Part shown: piece after piece, positions 9,980 through 18,632 of the stretch
Numbering within the stretch: position 1 is the stretch's first letter
Layout of the letters: every line of letters begins with the position of its first letter
Assembly (NCBI GenBank): GCA_021792635.1
Contig: JAJYUH010000002.1
Location: forward strand, 248,001-312,000
DNA: 64,000 nucleotides
Direction: 5' to 3'
DNA from: Natronospirales bacterium
GTDB lineage: Bacteria > Pseudomonadota > Gammaproteobacteria > Natronospirales > REEB76
Translations under genes and position numbers: made by a program
The notes under the pieces: generated by a model
Told to the model about the DNA's origin: nothing
Databases searched by the model: none
Seen by the model: the letters and a program-made list of their open reading frames with translations, nothing else

Positions 9980-10361
9980 ATGGCCCGGACCGATGCGCCG
10001 CGCGAAAAGCCGTTGCACTGGGTAGTGCGCGGCAAAGAAGGATTTGCTGGCGTTTCCGGAGGCGGTGGTGGACGATTTCGGTTATGCGCTCGGTGTGGTG
10101 CAACAGGGCGGGAAGCCGCCATCCGCCAAGCCTTGGAAAGGCGAAGGACCGGGTGTTTTCGAGCTGGTGGAGGATGCGCGTGGCGACACGTATCGGGTGG
10201 TCTATACGGTGCGTTACGAGAAGGTGGTTTATGTATTGCATTGCTTTCAGAAGAAGTCTCCCTCCGGGGTGCGGACGGCGCGAAGTGATGTCGAATTGAT
10301 TCGCGAACGCCTGAAGGCAGCGCGGACGGATTACAAGGTGCGCTATGCGAAAAAAACCTGA
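9980..10361 (+). pseudogene. HigB-like (Gp49 family) toxin gene, frameshifted
   Basis: Two overlapping frames together make a phage Gp49-like/HigB toxin. The first (from ATG 9980) gives an N-terminus with KPLHWV, typical of the family. The second, from about 10035, gives KKDLLAFPEAVVDDFGYAL, then WKGEGPGVFELVED, GDTYRVVYTVRY and VLHCFQKKSPSGV. The change occurs in GGCAAAGAAGGAT at 10031-10043, where removing one A would restore a continuous frame. As written the toxin cannot be made whole; a TTG at 10044 could start a 105-residue product lacking the N-terminal strand. The antitoxin gene overlapping its end is intact. Confidence 0.75.
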
Positions 10362-10677
10362 GAAGCTTGAGGCCAGCAGCGGCGATGTATTTGTTGATCT
10401 CGGCTTTGCGGATGCCGGCGAGAGAAAGCTGCGCGTGCAACTGGCGATGCGTCTCAATAATCTGGTCAAGAAACGTGGCTTGGCGCAGGTGCAAGTAGCG
10501 GAAATTTTCGCAATTTCCCAGCCGCACGTTTCCGAGCTGGCGAATTTCAAACTAAGCCGTTTTTCATCCGAACGGCTGCTCAAATTCCTGACGCTCCTCG
10601 ACCGCGATGTGGAGATCGTCATCCGCCCGAAGGCGAAAGGCCGTCATTCCGGCCTGGTCTCGGTGACGGGGGCGTAA
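10345..10677 (+). CDS. HigA-type HTH antitoxin
   Basis: A 110-residue XRE-type protein of the HTH_37 class that accompanies Gp49-like toxins. It has SSGDVFVDLGFADAGERKL, a helix-turn-helix KKRGLAQVQVAEIFAISQPHVSELANF and the conserved SSERLLKFLTLLDRDVEIVI end. ATG 10345 lies 17 bases inside the toxin frame. It is the full-length relative of the truncated copy behind pnp. It should bind its own operator; its toxin is broken, so a solitary regulator role is possible. Confidence 0.85.
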   Translation: MRKKPEKLEASSGDVFVDLGFADAGERKLRVQLAMRLNNLVKKRGLAQVQVAEIFAISQPHVSELANFKLSRFSSERLLKFLTLLDRDVEIVIRPKAKGRHSGLVSVTGA

Positions 10678-10784
10678 GCTTCCACCAACCGATCGCAAGG
10701 AAGAGGGGAATCAGCGGCCGCGCCTGGGGAAACTTTATCTGGCCAAGCCCATTTGGGCGGTGATGGACGCGAGCGAGTGAGGGG

Positions 10785-11103
10785 CCGCCAGCGGGGATGG
10801 AACCGGTTTTTCATGGGCGTAGTATGTTGATTGCCGCCAGGGACCGGGGGCCAAGAAATTCTGGCCATCAGAACAAAGGGTTGCCGTGTCCCCATCCAAT
10901 CCCGAAGCCCAAGCGCGAGAAATCATTGATCGGCTGCTGAAGGTGGCCGGCTGGCATGTCGTTGACCGCGATCAGATCAATATTCACGCGGCGCACGGTG
11001 TGCGTGTCATCGCGCCCGATGTCTCGCAAAGTACCACCCAGATCCCAAGGCCAAGAACCACTTTGTTATTGTCGACGCCGTGGGCGTCTGCAAAAAACGC
11101 AGG
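10785..11103 (+). pseudogene. hsdR remnant, copy 2, with internal deletion
   Basis: The leader block shared with 8959-9059 precedes GTG 10886, from which about 45 codons read as the start of a type I restriction R subunit (SNPEAQAREIIDRLLKVAGW, then DQINIHAAHGVRVIA). At about 11040 the sequence jumps, out of frame, to DPKAKNHFVIVDAVGVC, which resembles a more internal HsdR segment. The region between, and everything after, is gone. This shows a deleted type I restriction gene directly upstream of the kinase-nuclease-methyltransferase module. Just before it (10725-10780) is a short open frame ending AKPIWAVMDASE that I cannot assign. Confidence 0.7.
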
Positions 11104-11148
11104 GGCAAAAAAAGAGATCGCTAGCGCGATATCTGAAAGGATCTGCGC

Positions 11149-11961
11149 ATGAACGGCAACCCCGTGATTCCTGAAATCAAGCTCGCAAACGTCGTTCCTG
11201 GCGTCGCGCCTGTAAATTCTAGCGAAAAGGGCGTCAATGAGACGTTCGTGGGCCTTATTCAAACATCGTCTGATGAGCTCCGCGCTTACATTAAGGTGTT
11301 GGATGCCAGGCAACTCGTCAATGAGTTAATCTGCTCAACCCTTGGTCGCTCAGTGGGCTTTCCAGTCCCGGAAGGGTTTCTAGTCAGGGCAAGTACGAGC
11401 GATCTGCCCGAATCTGGCATACTTGCCAAGCTTGGCGGCGAGGCACTGATATTTGCCTCTGCGGACGTTGGTAGGCCCAGCCTGAAGCGCCGTCTGACCG
11501 AAGACGGCGCGCAGTTTTTGGCCAGTCTTTTTACTACGTGGAAGCAGTGGGACGTGGCATCAATATTCGACGAATGGATCGCGAACTCCGACAGGCATCC
11601 CGGCAATCTTCTGATCGAGAATCCAGACAAAGTGTGGTTAATTGATCACAGCCATGCTTTAACCGGTCCCGGCTGGACGGCTGAGGACCTTGTTCCGGGG
11701 CGGGCAGTAGGTAATCAAATTGCCGATAATTGCTTTCCACGCCTGACGCTCCCTGAGCGGATGGCGGTGCGGGCCAAGGCGGTTCAACTGTCGAGCGTGT
11801 TTGGACTCGTTCCGCCCGAATCAGCATTGGCGGCTTGCCACGCCGCTCAATTACTCGGCCCGAGCGATCTTGGAGCGGTTCGAACTTTCGTGGGTGAACG
11901 TGTCGGTAAACTCTTTGATCTAGTCTCGGCGAGACTGGGAATACCCAACATGGGGGTGTGA
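11149..11961 (+). CDS. HipA-like (HipA_2 type) protein kinase
   Basis: A 270-residue compact HipA-family Ser/Thr kinase. Visible are a putative ATP-binding lysine in AYIKVLD (Lys49), a helix with VNELICSTLG, the catalytic motif NSDRHPGN (Asn146, Asp148, His150, Asn153) and the metal-binding LIDH (Asp166). It is shorter than E. coli HipA (~440) and lacks the HipA N-terminal subdomain, as in the standalone family often paired with DUF3037 proteins. It starts a lower-GC three-gene run; its stop is one base before the next ATG. Substrate unknown. A regulatory or toxic role in a restriction/defence module is inference. Confidence 0.8.
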   Translation: MNGNPVIPEIKLANVVPGVAPVNSSEKGVNETFVGLIQTSSDELRAYIKVLDARQLVNELICSTLGRSVGFPVPEGFLVRASTSDLPESGILAKLGGEALIFASADVGRPSLKRRLTEDGAQFLASLFTTWKQWDVASIFDEWIANSDRHPGNLLIENPDKVWLIDHSHALTGPGWTAEDLVPGRAVGNQIADNCFPRLTLPERMAVRAKAVQLSSVFGLVPPESALAACHAAQLLGPSDLGAVRTFVGERVGKLFDLVSARLGIPNMGV

Positions 11962-11962
11962 C

Positions 11963-12871
11963 ATGGCGCAAATCGCAAAACCAAACAACCAACTCGTATT
12001 TCCTCCGCGTAGAGACAATGTACGCGGTAGATGGGTGCCACTCTATATTGAACCGATGGTTGGTTCGGGCGAACGCATCACTATCGGGGTCGCGGTTGCC
12101 AACAGCGGGAATTTTCTGGTTGTGGCAGTTCCTGCGCTGGAGAGGCTGAGTTGCATTTACGGAAACGAAAATGAAGCTCTGTTGTTTGCCGCCAGATCAG
12201 CGCTCGACAGCATGGAAGGAGTGTTGGCAAAGTCTGGCTCTGACGGCTTGAACTCGTGGTCAAGCCCTTTCGATGGCGTCTTCAAGGGTTCTGTTCGTGC
12301 GGGTGCGGGAAACAGCTTGGAGGAAATAGCTCGATCCGCCCTCTCGCTATGCGCATCACTCGTAGAAAAGCTTGCTGATACCGAAGAGCTGGATGAGCCA
12401 CGGGCCGCAATCTCGGAATCGCGACTGGAAAAACTCATCAAGGAGAGAGTGGTCGCTGCGCGCCCCGGGTTGGAGCAAGCCTTTGGCCGTTCTTTTCAGG
12501 CGCATTCCAAGGCGCGCGCAGCGAAAGTAGGCTTTGTCGGCCAGCGCATTGCTGCCAACTTCGGTCTCTTGGCGCCGCCGTATGTTTCCCGTCAAGTCAA
12601 AGACGCCAAGGCCAAGTTGTGGGACCTCGCCCAGGTGCAAGAGTATCTCCATGCAAAGGAATTCAACTTGAGCCCGAACATTAATAGGTTCGAATTGTTG
12701 ATTCATCGCGTTCGTGACGATGCCCCCCAATATAGCGAACGGCAGATCCTTCAGGTTCAGGAAGCAGTTTATGAGCTTGAGGCGGAGGCGGACAAGAAAA
12801 TGATTCGTTGCAGACCGTTGCGATCACCGGACGAGATCGCCGGAATTATCGTCGAAGCAGAAGCTGCGTAG
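11963..12871 (+). CDS. Partner of HipA-like kinase, DUF3037-like N-terminus
   Basis: A 302-residue protein without a name I can give confidently. The N-terminal ~100 residues (WVPLYIEPMVGSGERITIGVAV, then an AARSALDSMEGVL helix) resemble DUF3037 proteins, which usually are ~130 residues and adjoin HipA_2 kinases. The remaining two thirds are helix-rich and charged (two helical blocks around 140-200 and 205-290) and look like an added domain. Its ATG is one base after the kinase stop, so translation is coupled and a complex is likely. No catalytic motif seen. Confidence 0.6.
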   Translation: MAQIAKPNNQLVFPPRRDNVRGRWVPLYIEPMVGSGERITIGVAVANSGNFLVVAVPALERLSCIYGNENEALLFAARSALDSMEGVLAKSGSDGLNSWSSPFDGVFKGSVRAGAGNSLEEIARSALSLCASLVEKLADTEELDEPRAAISESRLEKLIKERVVAARPGLEQAFGRSFQAHSKARAAKVGFVGQRIAANFGLLAPPYVSRQVKDAKAKLWDLAQVQEYLHAKEFNLSPNINRFELLIHRVRDDAPQYSERQILQVQEAVYELEAEADKKMIRCRPLRSPDEIAGIIVEAEAA

Positions 12872-12892
12872 CCTAAAGAGAGACGCGTCGCA

Positions 12893-13822
12893 ATGCCATC
12901 CAAGAAAACTATAGACTTTTTGCTCCAAAGATTTGGCGGGGCGACACCGGAAATGCTTGATAGAGTGCTCTCGCCATATCGTTTGCGGGTCATCTCGATA
13001 CAGAAGCAACACGGACTACGTGGAAAGACAATGGTGACTTTTCGAGCCAAAGTGCCAAAAGACGCGTGGACAACTTTTGAAGAAGGAACGACGGGTAAGG
13101 TTGTGCCAAAAGACTACGTTGAGGCCGATGGCTCATGGCGTGAGATCATCAAAGGACGTATTCGTAAGTCTTTTGCTGATCACGTGGAGGGCGAATTGTA
13201 TTTCAACGCGGCTCGCTATGCGAAAGCGCTCAGCGAGGTCAGGGAAGGAGATTACCTGGAAATTGACCCGTTTGGAGTGACGTCAAAGATTGAATCAGCG
13301 CTTACGGAGGCGGCATTTTTTCTTCAAGCGCAGCAATGTGGCTTTAACGTTACGCGGATGCCAGAGAATGTTGCTAAGCATATCGGTACTCAAAATTACT
13401 ATGACTTCAAACTCGAAAAGGATGGCAAGACATATCGAGTAGAACTCAAGTCGCTATGGGGAACAGATACAACAAAGGCGCGCCTTATTCATACGGTGTC
13501 TCGTGACGGCGGTGGGAAAAATAGCATACGGAAAGATAGACAGGTCTGGAGTACGAGTTCTTGCCGCTTTAAAGATCAGGATATCTTTGCCGTGGCAATG
13601 TGGCTACGGACAGGCAAGATTACTGAGTTTGCCTTTGCGTTGTCCGCTTCAAACCACGAATCTCCAAATTGGGGTTTGCCCAGGGTTCCAAAACATCCAG
13701 CCCATGTGACACAAAATCCGCCTATCCCTGATCCACCAAGTGGTCCTTGGACGACCGATCTATTGGAGGTATGCCAACGTGTCAATAAATGGAATAAGCG
13801 TAGACGCAAATCGAAGGCTTAA
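12893..13822 (+). CDS. Putative PD-(D/E)xK restriction endonuclease
   Basis: A 309-residue protein. Its middle carries a plausible nuclease core: helix ESALTEAAFFL, then YYDFKLEKDGKTYRVELKSL with Asp171, Glu184 and Lys186 in the D-x12-ExK arrangement. The C-terminus is basic (KWNKRRRKSKA), suggesting DNA contact. It follows the DUF3037-like gene by 21 bases with a GAGAG ribosome-binding site and meets the methyltransferase gene tail to tail, the stops overlapping by four bases. From motif and context it is the likely nuclease of the module; no close named family is recognised, and a different nucleic-acid target is possible. Confidence 0.6.
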   Translation: MPSKKTIDFLLQRFGGATPEMLDRVLSPYRLRVISIQKQHGLRGKTMVTFRAKVPKDAWTTFEEGTTGKVVPKDYVEADGSWREIIKGRIRKSFADHVEGELYFNAARYAKALSEVREGDYLEIDPFGVTSKIESALTEAAFFLQAQQCGFNVTRMPENVAKHIGTQNYYDFKLEKDGKTYRVELKSLWGTDTTKARLIHTVSRDGGGKNSIRKDRQVWSTSSCRFKDQDIFAVAMWLRTGKITEFAFALSASNHESPNWGLPRVPKHPAHVTQNPPIPDPPSGPWTTDLLEVCQRVNKWNKRRRKSKA

Positions 13823-15861
13823 GTTCTTTTTCGGTGTTTGGCAGATTTCTTTCGTTTAGTACGGTACTGTGCGCGCTCTTCCTTGACTCCACTCGTGGTA
13901 ACTAGGTCATCTTGTGACGATGTGTTACCCACATGTTCGTTCATTAGGCTTATTGCGCTATCGATCTGCTGATAGGCCTGTTCCATCATTTTTAGTGCGG
14001 AGCTAATTAGATCGGAGATCTTGTCCTCAACGTGCTTCGGAGGTGTCGGAAACGGCATCGAGAGCACGTCCTTATCGCTAACGGTTGGGTACATAGACGC
14101 GGTGGCGTGGCGCGACAAAAGTCTTTTGAACGCATCTGTCTTGCAGTATGTGAAGAGCACTTCAGGCCGTACGGACTGTGCTCGAAGTACACAAAAGCCA
14201 TTCGATGCTACTCTGGGTGCGCTCGCATCGCCTGTGACGATTGCGACAACATTGCGTTCTGGCCGTACGGTGCTGACTAGCACATCGCCAGACTCTACAA
14301 GGTAAGACGCCCGACTTGGCGCATCATTAGCCGGCATTGTTTCCGGGAAGGCCAGTCCGCTCTTATTATCTACAGACGAAATGTCGAGATAAACAATTTC
14401 GCTATATTGCTGTCTCCGAAAACGCTCGACGCGAGGTGAAACTAGATTAGCAATCCGGCTCTCTCCACCCGTATTTAGAGCGCGCATCAATTTTCTTGCA
14501 CTAGGTTCGTAATGCTCTGCATCAAGCCGATCCGCACGAACTACTTCATCAAGCGGCACTTCAGAGCTCACGGTGTCAGGAACCGGTTCACGATGCGCAT
14601 CAGCCCACGCGAACCCTTGGGAGGTCAGGAATCTACTGAATGTTCCAGCGATAGCTTCATAGTCTGATTGCCCAGTAATTCTCCCGCGGTTATCTCTGCC
14701 AGGATTGCGGCTTACAGCAAAAAATATTTTGTAACTAGTTGGTAGTGCTTCGTCATCTCTCGGTCTTGTTAGAAAAAGCACAGATGTCTTGACTGCTGTA
14801 TACGGTAGAAACGTAAAGTGGTGTAATCCAATTACGCCAAACACACGGTAGTTACGGAATAGCCAATCGCGTAGATATGAGGCTGAAGGATTTGCGAGCA
14901 AACCTTGTGGAAGAACGATTGCAAGCCTACCACCCGGTCTCAGTAGACGTACTGCGCGTTGGAGGAAAAGATGTTCCCGGCTCGTAACGCGCCGTGCGGC
15001 GTTGTCTCCATGAGCTTCGTATGCATCAAGTATATCTGCCTCATCTATATCACCCGCGAATGGAGGATTGGTGAACAACAATGAGCATCCAAGCCTATTC
15101 CATGGTCCCCAAGAGCGAGCTCGTGGCGTATTTAAACCAGCATCCTTGCTGAGAAATGGCTTCCATTCGGATGGCATTTCTGATGAGTATTCGCGACCGT
15201 CAAGGCTATTTGCTCTTGAGATGGAAATCTTTGCGCGAGGCGTTGCTGCGGCTAGCAACGCAGCGACCTTGACAGCCTTTGCAGAATAATCAATGCCTAG
15301 GCAGACAGGCGCTTTATCGCCGTGTGATGCTGCATGGCGAGATGCTTCAAAGAGAAAGCCACTGGACCCACACGCAGGATCAATGATGTGATCTTTCGAC
15401 GACGGATTCAGGATGTTTACGCAGAGGCGAATTACGTCACGTGGAGTGAAATATTGGCCAAGTTCACCTTTTGATCCCCTGGACACAAGCCGCTCAAGTG
15501 TGGCGTCTAGGTATGAAAGGTCAGAATCGAGCAATCTCCATCCAACTAACGGCCGCATCGCACGAACAAGATGCGGAGGTGAAATGCCGAGTTCAGCGTC
15601 GTTTCCGTTTATGCGGGGCCATCGTTGGATAGCCTTTCGATATAGTGACTCAACTACTTTCAGGGTTTGAGTTGGAGATGGGTGTATCTTGAACTTTGAT
15701 TGTTGAGTGGACGTAGTTTCGGCTTCGTCGACGAGCTTGGCGGAAAGCAGTTTAATTGCCGATTCAAATGGGTCTTCGCCGGAGTTTGATACAAGAAGCT
15801 GTTCGAATTCTGCTATGGCCGACTTAGGATCTGTGTTGGTTAAGGGAAGTGGCGATTGCAT
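13819..15861 (-). CDS. N6-adenine DNA methyltransferase fused to a specificity-like domain
   Basis: The ATG at 15861 is chosen because AGGGGAG precedes it; the protein then has 680 residues. The N-terminal half is HsdM-like: helical segment with GELGQYFTPRDVIRLCV, SAM-binding motif DPACGSSGF (Asp161) and catalytic NPPF (Asn265). From about residue 450 the protein looks like a single HsdS target-recognition half: VESGDVLVSTVRPE, then YPTVSDKDVLSMPFPTPP and a terminal coiled helix. So methylation and DNA recognition sit in one chain. GC is lower than in the housekeeping genes. It faces the nuclease gene. It probably methylates adenine to protect self DNA. Confidence 0.8.
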   Translation of the reverse strand: MQSPLPLTNTDPKSAIAEFEQLLVSNSGEDPFESAIKLLSAKLVDEAETTSTQQSKFKIHPSPTQTLKVVESLYRKAIQRWPRINGNDAELGISPPHLVRAMRPLVGWRLLDSDLSYLDATLERLVSRGSKGELGQYFTPRDVIRLCVNILNPSSKDHIIDPACGSSGFLFEASRHAASHGDKAPVCLGIDYSAKAVKVAALLAAATPRAKISISRANSLDGREYSSEMPSEWKPFLSKDAGLNTPRARSWGPWNRLGCSLLFTNPPFAGDIDEADILDAYEAHGDNAARRVTSREHLFLQRAVRLLRPGGRLAIVLPQGLLANPSASYLRDWLFRNYRVFGVIGLHHFTFLPYTAVKTSVLFLTRPRDDEALPTSYKIFFAVSRNPGRDNRGRITGQSDYEAIAGTFSRFLTSQGFAWADAHREPVPDTVSSEVPLDEVVRADRLDAEHYEPSARKLMRALNTGGESRIANLVSPRVERFRRQQYSEIVYLDISSVDNKSGLAFPETMPANDAPSRASYLVESGDVLVSTVRPERNVVAIVTGDASAPRVASNGFCVLRAQSVRPEVLFTYCKTDAFKRLLSRHATASMYPTVSDKDVLSMPFPTPPKHVEDKISDLISSALKMMEQAYQQIDSAISLMNEHVGNTSSQDDLVTTSGVKEERAQYRTKRKKSAKHRKRT

Positions 15862-16313
15862 GGGCTCCCCTGCGAGTTTTATTGGTTGGCATCGAACATA
15901 CACAAGTGTGTCATAACACAGGAGTGTAAGCAACTCCTTGGCATGCCTAAACTGTGGCGGCTGGTGGTCGATCTCATCGACAAGGAAGAATGGGTGTCGA
16001 TGAGCGCCGAAGTACGAGCGTTAAGGGTGCGTTAAGGGGTCACCCATAAGTCGTCCGTGGTCAAGGGGGCGATAAAAAACCAAGTGCAGCCACCCTAAAA
16101 ATGTTACTGGGTCGGTGAGCGTGTCATGCGTCCGATTTTATGTCTTGAGCTACTTCGAAAGGAAGTGCTTCAGTCACCCACCCGGATCAAGGTCATTCGC
16201 GTCGCCGTGTGGCGGGTGGGCAATGACCCCTAGCCGCGTTGCGGCCCCATTAAATAATCGGTACCCCAGTTTTTCAGCGCCCGCCTATCGGGTTGCTGCC
16301 GATCCATGCGGTA
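15862..16313. other. Gap without a recognisable gene
   Basis: About 450 bases between the methyltransferase start and the second brnTA promoter. A near-palindrome ACACAAGTGTGT (15899-15910) sits upstream of the methyltransferase and could be a control site. A 31-codon open frame at 15942-16037 (MPKLWRLVVDLIDKEEW) is possible but unsupported. The rest (16040-16310) shows no protein-like frame or clear repeat. Confidence 0.4.
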
Positions 16314-16341
16314 TTGCGATGCCTTACATTGTAGGTATACT
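16314..16341 (+). promoter_or_regulatory. Predicted promoter of brnTA locus 2
   Basis: TTGCGA (16314-16319), 16-base spacer, TATACT (16336-16341). Repeats TTGTAGGTATACTGTAGATA around the -10 look like an operator. The start of transcription would coincide with the ATG at 16348, a leaderless message. Confidence 0.55.
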
Positions 16342-16347
16342 GTAGAT

Positions 16348-16641
16348 ATGAGCGACCAGCGCTTCGAATGGGATGAAGGCAAGAGCGTATCAACCTGAAG
16401 AAACATGGCGTCATCGTTCGATGAAGCCAGAACGGCGTTTCTCGATGAAAATGCCCGGGTGATGCCTGATCCGGACCACACCGCGGACGAAGATCGGTTC
16501 ATTTTGTTGGGTTTGAGTATTCGTTTGCGTGTGGTGGTGGTTTGCCACTGTTACCGAGAGAACCAAGATGTGATCCGGATCATATCGGCGCGCAAGGCGA
16601 CAGCGGCTGAACGTAATGAATATATGAGGTGGATGGCATGA
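16348..16641 (+). pseudogene. BrnT-like toxin gene with compensating frameshifts
   Basis: Starts FEWDEGK, then loses frame: the expected RINLKKHGV reads in another frame from 16386 to about 16400, and the original frame resumes with SFDEARTAFLDENARV and continues through VVVVCHCYRENQDVIRIISARKATAAERNEY to the stop. In the first frame a TGA appears at 16396-16398. One base is missing near 16384 and one is extra near 16402. Re-initiation at ATG 16405 would give a 78-residue toxin lacking its first strand. The antitoxin behind it is intact. Confidence 0.75.
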
Positions 16642-16847
16642 GAAAACAGTATGACTTTTCCAAATCAGTGAAGAACCCATATCTGCGCAAGCCCAAAAAG
16701 CAGGTCACAATCCGGCTCGATGAGGAAACCATTGCCTACTTCAAAGCCTTGTCGAAGCAGAACGGCATACCGTACCAGAATCTGATCAATCTCTATCTGC
16801 GTGAGTGTGCCCAAGCAGGCAAGAAAGTGGCGATTAATTGGGCTTGA
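16638..16847 (+). CDS. brnA: BrnA antitoxin
   Basis: A 69-residue ribbon-helix-helix protein with the characteristic BrnA form: MRKQYDFSKSVKNPY, KKQVTIRLDEETIAYFKALS and NLINLYLRECAQAGKK. The ATG overlaps the toxin stop as ATGA. It would neutralise BrnT and repress the locus; its own toxin is probably dead, so it may survive as a repressor or anti-toxin against related BrnT proteins such as that at 9238. Confidence 0.85.
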   Translation: MRKQYDFSKSVKNPYLRKPKKQVTIRLDEETIAYFKALSKQNGIPYQNLINLYLRECAQAGKKVAINWA

Positions 16848-17054
16848 CCGTGATTCGAGTCCTGATAAGCGAACAGGTCCGGTACCCTTATTTATCCTAG
16901 CGAGTACAATCGGGACGTATGGAAGGCAGGGTCTGACTCGACATCTTAAATCTGTACATCAATCGTCCGGTATCGCTTCACTGGAATCTCCAACAAACGC
17001 ATCAAGAATCAAAACCGTGACCGCAGGGCTCTGCAAGGAGCAGGGGGTTACAAA

Positions 17055-17984
17055 ATGGGTATTTGGAATGGCTGGGATATTTTTGTCGCAACCCTGAAAA
17101 CCTTCAGCAAATATCCGGCCTTCAATGTGCCATTGCTGATTTGCTGGCTGGTATATGCCCCCACGGCGATTTATCTGAAATACTTTCTGCCCTATGGGGC
17201 TTTAAGTGGCTGGCAAATTGCCGGCATCATCGTCCTGGTTTTTGTCGGCTTCTCTCTGATCATCTCGCTGACATGCCTGCTCTTGCTGGAGTTCATCGAG
17301 CAGATTGAAACAACGGGCCGGGTGCGGGTGGCGAGTGCCATCGGCCGCGTCATCTGGAACGATTTCCTGCCATCGGTGCCCGTTGCTGACATTTGGGCGG
17401 CCATCTGGCTGGGGCTGACGCTGATCGAAGTGGCGATCAGTAGCGTGACCCGAAACAGCGGCCGGAGACAGTCATTCTCAATGGAGGGCGCTGCCAAAAC
17501 TCTGTCGGGCTATCAGTTGGTTTCCCTGAGTGCCGCGTTCTTCGAGGCCCTGAATCGCGGCGTGCGCATGCTGGCATTCCTGATTTTCCCGGCCATCGCC
17601 TGGGAGCATGACAACACCATCAAGGCCCTAAAGCGCGGCCTAAGCATCGCCGAAGCCCACAAAGGTGAACTGGGTGCCGGTGTCCTGTTGATCACGGCTG
17701 CCGCCGGACTTGTGTTCTTGCCACCCTTCATTCTGTTTTATGTCACGGACAAAACCCATACCACGCTTCCGGACAGCGTGTGGCTGGGCGTGATCATCTA
17801 CTGCGGGTTTGCCTGGAGTTTCACCATACTGATGGAGCAACTATTTACAGCCACGCTGTATCGCTGGCACCTGGATTGGGAGCAGCGCTGCCGCGATGCC
17901 AGCCGCCATGGTCTGCTGGAACCCAGGCTGAACGAGGTGCCGTGCCCGGCCATCATGGATCATGCCGCCGAGTTTTTTCATTGA
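17055..17984 (+). CDS. Integral membrane protein, unknown function
   Basis: A 309-residue protein with five or six hydrophobic segments: around residues 25-45, 52-80, 108-130, 170-190, 210-230 and 240-265. A short amphipathic start (MGIWNGWDIFVATLKTFSKYP) and a loop with AWEHDNTIKALKRGLSIAE resemble inner-membrane proteins of unknown role. ATG 17055 follows GGAGCAGGGG. It stands alone between brnA and a regulator remnant and has no visible operon partner. The gene looks intact. Confidence 0.7.
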   Translation: MGIWNGWDIFVATLKTFSKYPAFNVPLLICWLVYAPTAIYLKYFLPYGALSGWQIAGIIVLVFVGFSLIISLTCLLLLEFIEQIETTGRVRVASAIGRVIWNDFLPSVPVADIWAAIWLGLTLIEVAISSVTRNSGRRQSFSMEGAAKTLSGYQLVSLSAAFFEALNRGVRMLAFLIFPAIAWEHDNTIKALKRGLSIAEAHKGELGAGVLLITAAAGLVFLPPFILFYVTDKTHTTLPDSVWLGVIIYCGFAWSFTILMEQLFTATLYRWHLDWEQRCRDASRHGLLEPRLNEVPCPAIMDHAAEFFH

Positions 17985-18094
17985 ACGGTGCGGGATTTGA
18001 CGGCGAAGTCCCGGTCGGATAATTACACATGATGAAAATTTCACTTGTAACTCGGGCTATTGCCTATACCAATAAGGGAACTATCATTCCTAAA

Positions 18095-18256
18095 ATGGGA
18101 ACGAAGAAAAAAACGGGTCTGGCAGCGGCGCTGTTTACCAAGACCCAGCGCCGGGTGCTCGGGTTGCTGTTCGGCAATCCGAACCGCAGCTACTATGCCA
18201 ATGAAATCGTGCGCTTCGCCGGTGCCGGTATCGGGGCGGTGCAACGAAGCGTTTAA
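18095..18256 (+). pseudogene. 5' fragment of a winged-helix transcriptional regulator
   Basis: From ATG 18095 the frame encodes TGLAAALFTKTQRRVLGLLFG, SYYANEIVRFAG and GAVQR, the beginning of the regulator family that often carries a nucleotidyltransferase domain. Homology stops exactly where an 86-bp dispersed repeat begins, and the repeat supplies the stop TAA. The rest of the gene is missing. Confidence 0.65.
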
Positions 18257-18336
18257 GGGTCAGAGCCATTAAACGCATGGCAGTCGCACCGGAGTGATGC
18301 GACATAAGCACTGGATTCCGGCTCGACGGCCGGAAT
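18251..18336 (+). repeat. Dispersed repeat A, copy 1
   Basis: An 86-bp block beginning GTTTAAGGGTCAGAGCCATT and ending in a REP-type palindrome ATTCCGGCTCGACGGCCGGAAT. It matches 19769-19853 with few differences. The first 26 bases form an imperfect palindrome (GTTTAA...TTAAAC). It truncates the regulator gene at its left edge. Confidence 0.8.
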
Positions 18337-18632
18337 GACGGAGCAGGGAAGCGCTCTGGGATCCTGAAATATCAGTATCCGCACTGATCACGGCTGACAC
18401 CGTGGAAATCTCAAATACGAAACTCAAGTCGTCCATAAGCCATCGCTGCTCCCGGCATCTGACCGCCAGAGACGGTGGAAATGCAGATTGTGCAGGAGCA
18501 AAATCTGCCATGCCTCCCGCAGCATTTGTACTTCCCTGTACATCATCGCTGGGGTGAAATACACCGAGAAGTCCCACGTCTGGGATTTTCAAGGGTCGAG
18601 TTGCGCCGGGATGTTCGAGAAACAGGAGCTGG
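18337..18632. other. Gap without a recognisable gene
   Basis: About 300 bases between repeat A and the hicBA promoter. Long open frames on the minus strand have no family-like motif. I see nothing further in it. Confidence 0.4.
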
